From contig JAGREZ010000614.1 of NCBI GenBank assembly GCA_020446285.1, positions 1-9,375 on the forward strand: DNA of 9,375 bases. Direction: 5' to 3'. This document shows positions 6,819 through 9,375 of the stretch, piece by piece (positions within the stretch are counted from its first letter, which is position 1; each line of letters starts with the position of its first letter). Origin of the DNA: Geminicoccaceae bacterium. GTDB lineage: Bacteria > Pseudomonadota > Alphaproteobacteria > Geminicoccales > Geminicoccaceae. The notes below the pieces were generated by a model. That model was not told the origin of the DNA and did no database searches. It saw nothing but the letters and a program-made list of their open reading frames with translations. The position numbers and the translations under genes were made by a program.

Positions 6819-7951
6819 GAGATATGTTTCCTCTTCTTTTTTTCGGTTTGCGACACGAGCTCGTTCCAGACCTGACCGAGCAAGCGATCGGGTAATTCGT
6901 CACGCTGTTTGAGGAAGCGAGCCGCGCCAACGCGGATGGGAAGTGGAAAATTCAGAGCATTGCCGCGATGCAGCGTTGCTGTCTCCAAACCGCGGAGTAA
7001 AAGGTCTACCTTGATCCAGCCAGGAGCGACGGGAAGATCGCATTGCCGTAATAGGTCAACCACGCGATCCTGCTCTCCTCTCGGTAGCATGCCGAGCTTG
7101 TTGGCGATGACACAACTAATCGCCATATCGATTGCCACCGCGTCGCCATGTGATAGAGAAAAGCCCGACGCCCCCTCGATAACTGGACTGAATGTGTGGC
7201 CAAAATCGACGAGGCGTTCGTACCCGCCGTCTTCGAATGGATTTTGTTCGAGCTCTTCGAGCATCAGCTCAATGGACCGATGAATGACCTCGGGAGCTGC
7301 TGAATGAACTGAAAGTTTGCCGATCCGCGAAAGCCCCGGGCCGCAGTCTTCAAGAAGAGAGAACAGTTGACAGTCTCGGACAACGGCAATCTTGATCATT
7401 TCCGCAACGCCCTGACGCAACTCCTCGGGCGGCAAAGTTGCAAGAAACGCATGGTCGACCAGAACCTTTTCAGGCGGATGGAAAGCGCCGAGATTATTCT
7501 TTCGTCCCTCAAAATTGACGCCGCATTTCAAACCGATCGCCGCATCAACCTGACCAACGAGAGTGGTGGGAATACGGATGTGTGATATGCCGCGACGATA
7601 CATGCTGGCTGCAAAGCCTACGACGTCGGAGCAGACGCCGCCTCCCAATGCAAGAAAGACGCCTTTCCGGTCGATGGAATGGCGCGCCGCGAGTGAGCAG
7701 ACGTCAAGAGCACTTTCGATTGCTTTTGATTTCTCGTCCAGATCGAGAATTTCCGTATGGAATAGTATGCCTTCTCTCTCAAGGGCTCGAACCAGCGGAG
7801 TGAGATAAAGTCGAGCAACTTCAGGTGTCGACACCATCATCACTCGACGCCCTGCAATTGCTTCGATCAGTTCGACGGGATCGGAAAGCAGCCCTGACAC
7901 AATCTTGACATTGATGCTTTTGCTCGTTTGCGCGTTTAAGAATAACATCAT
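6815..7951 (-). CDS. Sugar phosphate cyclase, 2-epi-5-epi-valiolone synthase-like
   Basis: Member of the dehydroquinate synthase superfamily, most like the EEVS branch, which cyclises sedoheptulose 7-phosphate to a C7 cyclitol. Seen in 378 residues: NAD-binding GGGVCSDV (103-110); YRRGISHIRIPTTLVGQVDA (118-137); the phosphate/lysine region GLKCGVNFEGRKNNLGAFHPP (140-160); AEMIK (183-187), whose Glu184 is a zinc ligand; FGHTFSP (250-256) with His252; SHGDA (267-271) with His268; and NALNFPLP (331-338). The motifs RRGxxxIRIPTTLVG, GVNFxGRKNxLGAFHPP and FGHTFSPVIE match EEVS-type enzymes rather than AroB, which has GGDFIPTT, GGKTGINHP and GHTFGHA patterns. It is the first gene of the coupled series, preceded by an A+T-rich leader, and would commit carbon to the pathway. 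Start is ATG7951 or the adjacent ATG7948; no clear Shine-Dalgarno. Superfamily certain; EEVS against another cyclase product less so. Confidence 0.88.
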   Translation of the reverse strand: MMLFLNAQTSKSINVKIVSGLLSDPVELIEAIAGRRVMMVSTPEVARLYLTPLVRALEREGILFHTEILDLDEKSKAIESALDVCSLAARHSIDRKGVFLALGGGVCSDVVGFAASMYRRGISHIRIPTTLVGQVDAAIGLKCGVNFEGRKNNLGAFHPPEKVLVDHAFLATLPPEELRQGVAEMIKIAVVRDCQLFSLLEDCGPGLSRIGKLSVHSAAPEVIHRSIELMLEELEQNPFEDGGYERLVDFGHTFSPVIEGASGFSLSHGDAVAIDMAISCVIANKLGMLPRGEQDRVVDLLRQCDLPVAPGWIKVDLLLRGLETATLHRGNALNFPLPIRVGAARFLKQRDELPDRLLGQVWNELVSQTEKKKRKHIS

Positions 7952-7978
7952 ACCAAACTGCCGATTAGATCCTTAGCC

Positions 7979-8024
7979 GCTCCGGATCCCCTGTATTATT
8001 CTCAGGGTAGCGCACCCTCGGAGC
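7979..8024 (-). promoter_or_regulatory. Structured 5' leader with competing hairpins
   Basis: An outer stem pairs GCTCCG (7979-7984) with CGGAGC (8019-8024), both perfect. Inside it, AGGGT (8004-8008) can pair with ACCCT (8014-8018) across a five-base loop, or CAGGG (8003-8007) can pair with CCCTG (7989-7993) across a nine-base loop. The two inner helices share bases and exclude each other. The element lies in the presumed leader of the cyclase operon, about 30 bases before ATG7951. It does not match a riboswitch class I know, and no U-tract makes it a standard attenuator. It could regulate translation or be incidental. Confidence 0.35.
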
Positions 8025-8044
8025 AGTTTAAAACGAATTCTATC

Positions 8045-8073
8045 ATTATGTATGAAAGTTTTTTTATTCTCCA
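8045..8073 (-). promoter_or_regulatory. Candidate sigma70-type promoter for the cyclase operon
   Basis: On the minus strand TGGAGA (8073-8068, four of six to TTGACA) is followed after 17 bases by CATAAT (8050-8045, five of six to TATAAT). Transcription would begin near 8038 and give a leader of about 87 bases before ATG7951. The 203-base gap is A+T-rich, so chance matches are likely. Near 8084-8102 the same gap also holds a short A+T hairpin (ATTTTG/CAAAAT) just past the sulfotransferase gene, too weak to call a terminator. Confidence 0.3.
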
Positions 8074-8154
8074 TTAAATAGAAATTTTGATTGCAAAATC
8101 AATCGTGATAATAATTTTATTGCAAATATTTTGCTGTTTTTTTCTACCACGCAT

Positions 8155-9099
8155 TCATATTTTTTTGATATTCCTAATCCATTTGTACCCATACATCACC
8201 ATAAGCGGCGCACAGAATGTAAAAATCACCATATTTATCCATATCGGTAAGATTTTATCTTCCACTCTGCCTGCAGAGAAGGTGACATTTTGATTGAGCC
8301 TGAAATCATTACCACCAATCAAATGACCTGTATTTAGGGTTTGGCCTGTAGCGATTTTTTGCCTGACTGCAGTGGTGTCGATATCGAGAAATTTGCCGAT
8401 ACGTCTGATTTCTCGGTCTGGATCGGAACAAAGCGTCTCATAGTACACACGTAAGACCACTTCAGGCCTGAGGATTTTCACAGCTTCGCAAAGAAAGTTT
8501 CCGACGGTCCAGCCCGCCGCAACAAGAACCACAAAAATCGGTTTGAGGCTGGGCATGTAGAACTTGCGGTTTCTCATCTGGAAGTAGCCGTTTTCTTTGT
8601 CCATTCGCCACACATGGCTGTACACCACACTACGTGGATCGCGAACCAGATGAAGAATTCGGGTCTGTTCAATGTGACGGGCGAGAAAGAGAGCGCGAGT
8701 TGGTTCTTTAGATGAATCGACCAAGTTTGCAGAACCTGATCTTCTTGTGGCAGATACATAAATATCCAATGTCAGATTGCGTAACAATGCAAGTCGATTT
8801 TTTGTTGCAGACGAAAGCCATGTTTGCGGTTGTGAAACTAAATTCGCCTGCTCATAGGCAAGTGTTTCAATTTCTTGAATAGAATAACCGAGAGAAATCA
8901 TATCATCAATTATTCCAACCCAAAATTCACACGAATCTCTACGTTTTCCACAACTACATAAACGACTCGGACCATCCTTCAATCCAGATACCATCTGCCC
9001 AACACTAATAACGTCTGGACAGTTATTTAAGACTATGTCCAATATTGTACTACCACTATGAGCTCTCCCGCAAATATATATTATATTGCCTTTTTTCAT
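8155..9099 (-). CDS. Bacterial sulfotransferase family protein
   Basis: Probably transfers sulfate from PAPS to a carbohydrate or similar acceptor. Seen in 314 residues: an N-terminal beta strand and 5'-phosphosulfate loop IYICGRAHSGSTILD (7-21); CSCGKRRDSCEFW shortly after, a cysteine pattern typical of one bacterial sulfotransferase group; LVDSSKEPTRALFLA; and RILHLVRDPRSVVYSH, the 3'-phosphate-binding block. The C-terminus ends in a hydrophobic stretch and a basic tail (YGYKWIRNIKKI), which suggests membrane association. ATG9099 has GGAAAG nine bases upstream. The gene is clearly A+T-richer than the cyclase cluster, separated from it by 203 A+T-rich bases and bordered by an insertion-sequence remnant, which points to separate acquisition. 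If it works with the cluster it would sulfate the final glycan or cyclitol product, but that link rests on position only. Confidence 0.85.
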   Translation of the reverse strand: MKKGNIIYICGRAHSGSTILDIVLNNCPDVISVGQMVSGLKDGPSRLCSCGKRRDSCEFWVGIIDDMISLGYSIQEIETLAYEQANLVSQPQTWLSSATKNRLALLRNLTLDIYVSATRRSGSANLVDSSKEPTRALFLARHIEQTRILHLVRDPRSVVYSHVWRMDKENGYFQMRNRKFYMPSLKPIFVVLVAAGWTVGNFLCEAVKILRPEVVLRVYYETLCSDPDREIRRIGKFLDIDTTAVRQKIATGQTLNTGHLIGGNDFRLNQNVTFSAGRVEDKILPIWINMVIFTFCAPLMVMYGYKWIRNIKKI

Positions 9100-9112
9100 T
9101 TTATTTTTCTTT

Positions 9113-9160
9113 CCGAATTATTCACAGGCAGTGGGATTTGGGCTGGCGGGCGTGGCTTAA
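9113..9160 (+). repeat. Direct repeat, copy 1
   Basis: ATTATTCA at 9117-9124 and a 20-base block at 9141-9160 (beginning GGCTGGCGGG and ending GTGGCTTAA) recur at exactly 211 bases distance (9328-9335 and 9352-9371), with partial identity between the blocks and no gap. Copy 1 is followed by GCAGC and copy 2 by CAGC. The arrangement looks like repeated element ends rather than coding sequence. Strand is nominal. Confidence 0.7.
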
Positions 9161-9231
9161 GCAGCTGGAATCGTGTATGAATTTGCTACCATACACATTC
9201 ACGACGACGCCAACTGAGTTTCCTGCCCGCC

Positions 9232-9294
9232 ATGTCCGACGATACCCCGATCCTGCCCGGCCTGTCACCCGTCGATGGCCTCGACAATAAATGA
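9232..9294 (+). pseudogene. Truncated transposase N-terminus (IS1380-like)
   Basis: The frame encodes MSDDTPILPGLSPVDGLDNK and then stops. The segment ILPGLSPV near the N-terminus is, as I recall, a hallmark start of alphaproteobacterial IS1380-family transposases, which normally continue for more than 400 residues with a FDGG-type motif soon after; here the frame ends at once. An internal deletion joining the 5' end to the 3' non-coding end would explain it. It could also be a chance short frame. Confidence 0.4.
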
Positions 9295-9297
9295 TCT

Positions 9298-9313
9298 CCG
9301 CCCCAAGGGGCGG
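9298..9313 (+). terminator. G+C-rich hairpin after the transposase remnant
   Basis: CCGCCCC and GGGGCGG form a perfect inverted repeat separated by AA (CCGCCC stem with a CAAG loop). It starts four bases after the stop of the 20-codon frame and is followed by GGTATTTC, a poor U-tract. It may be the terminator of the original transposase gene or a structural part of the element end. Confidence 0.4.
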
Positions 9314-9351
9314 GGTATTTCACTCGGATTATTCATCGGCGGAAGTTTTCA

Positions 9352-9375
9352 GGCTGGCGGGCGTGGCTTAACAGC
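9352..9375 (+). repeat. Direct repeat, copy 2 (cut by window edge)
   Basis: The second copy of the 20-base block (9352-9371) followed by CAGC at the window end; the looser upstream part of the repeat begins near 9328. The element may continue beyond the window, and a full-length copy or tandem array may follow. Confidence 0.7.

Larger units (their letters stand above)
9113..9375 (+). mobile_element. Probable insertion-sequence remnant (IS1380-like)
   Basis: This stretch upstream of the sulfotransferase gene holds the two direct repeat copies, a 7-base inverted repeat GTGTATG/CATACAC (9173-9179 and 9190-9196), a 20-codon reading frame that reads like the start of an IS1380-family transposase, and a G+C-rich hairpin directly after that frame. 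Together this looks like an element whose transposase has been almost wholly deleted, leaving the two ends. It reaches the window edge, so its right boundary is not known. The family call rests on a remembered N-terminal motif, not on a search. Confidence 0.45.

Noticed and set aside
6815..7951. Calling the cyclase a housekeeping 3-dehydroquinate synthase (aroB)
   Set aside because: The motifs around the phosphate-binding lysines and the zinc-ligand histidine fit EEVS-type cyclases better, and the neighbours are sugar-activation genes, not aroK or other shikimate genes.
8084..8102. Small A+T hairpin after the sulfotransferase gene as a terminator
   Set aside because: The stem is six A/T-rich pairs and there is no clean U-tract; chance is likely in such A+T-rich DNA.
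9045..9290. An 81-codon plus-strand frame crossing the sulfotransferase start and the repeat region
   Set aside because: It spans unrelated sequence with a sharp change of composition and resembles no protein family.
9113..9375. CRISPR array
   Set aside because: There are only two repeat copies at 211 bases distance with no spacer-repeat regularity and no cas gene.

Overview
The window is a compact, mostly minus-strand biosynthetic cluster. Its G+C is in the mid-50s by eye (not counted), with a distinctly A+T-richer right flank. Codon use, the style of the coding DNA and a probable IS1380-type transposase remnant at the right end suggest an alphaproteobacterium, but nothing here fixes genus or species. 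There are no rRNA, tRNA or core housekeeping genes, so this looks like an accessory locus.

Layout, in minus-strand transcription order (right to left): a remnant of an insertion-sequence end with a direct repeat (about 9113-9375); an A+T-rich sulfotransferase gene (9099-8155); a 203-base A+T-rich intergenic region with a candidate promoter and a structured leader; then a tightly packed series: sugar phosphate cyclase of the 2-epi-5-epi-valiolone synthase (EEVS) type (7951-6815), a one-domain cupin (6818-6417), a radical SAM enzyme (6417-5455), and a two-domain fusion of a ROK-type sugar kinase with a nucleotide-sugar dehydrogenase (5452-3200). Junctions in this series are ATGA, TGATG or two bases. 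Then comes one gene on the opposite strand, a sugar-1-phosphate nucleotidyltransferase (about 2488-3237). It overlaps the fusion gene tail-to-tail by 38 bases and sits head-to-head against the next minus-strand gene with essentially no space. The minus-strand series resumes with a GH4-family NAD/Mn enzyme (2469-1192) and a membrane-anchored family 2 glycosyltransferase (1195-56), again joined by ATGA.

Read together, the enzymes outline a plausible C7-cyclitol (pseudo-sugar) pathway. A sedoheptulose 7-phosphate cyclase makes the ring; the cupin, radical SAM and GH4-like proteins are candidates for isomerisation and redox tailoring; the kinase and nucleotidyltransferase make an NDP-activated cyclitol or sugar; the dehydrogenase could oxidise it to a uronate-like form; the glycosyltransferase would transfer it at the membrane; the neighbouring sulfotransferase might sulfate the product. 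Kinase, nucleotidyltransferase and EEVS are the core logic of the validamycin and acarbose pathways, but this combination (kinase-dehydrogenase fusion, radical SAM, GH4, membrane glycosyltransferase) is not one I recognise. The family assignments come from motifs I can see; the pathway and the product are inference.
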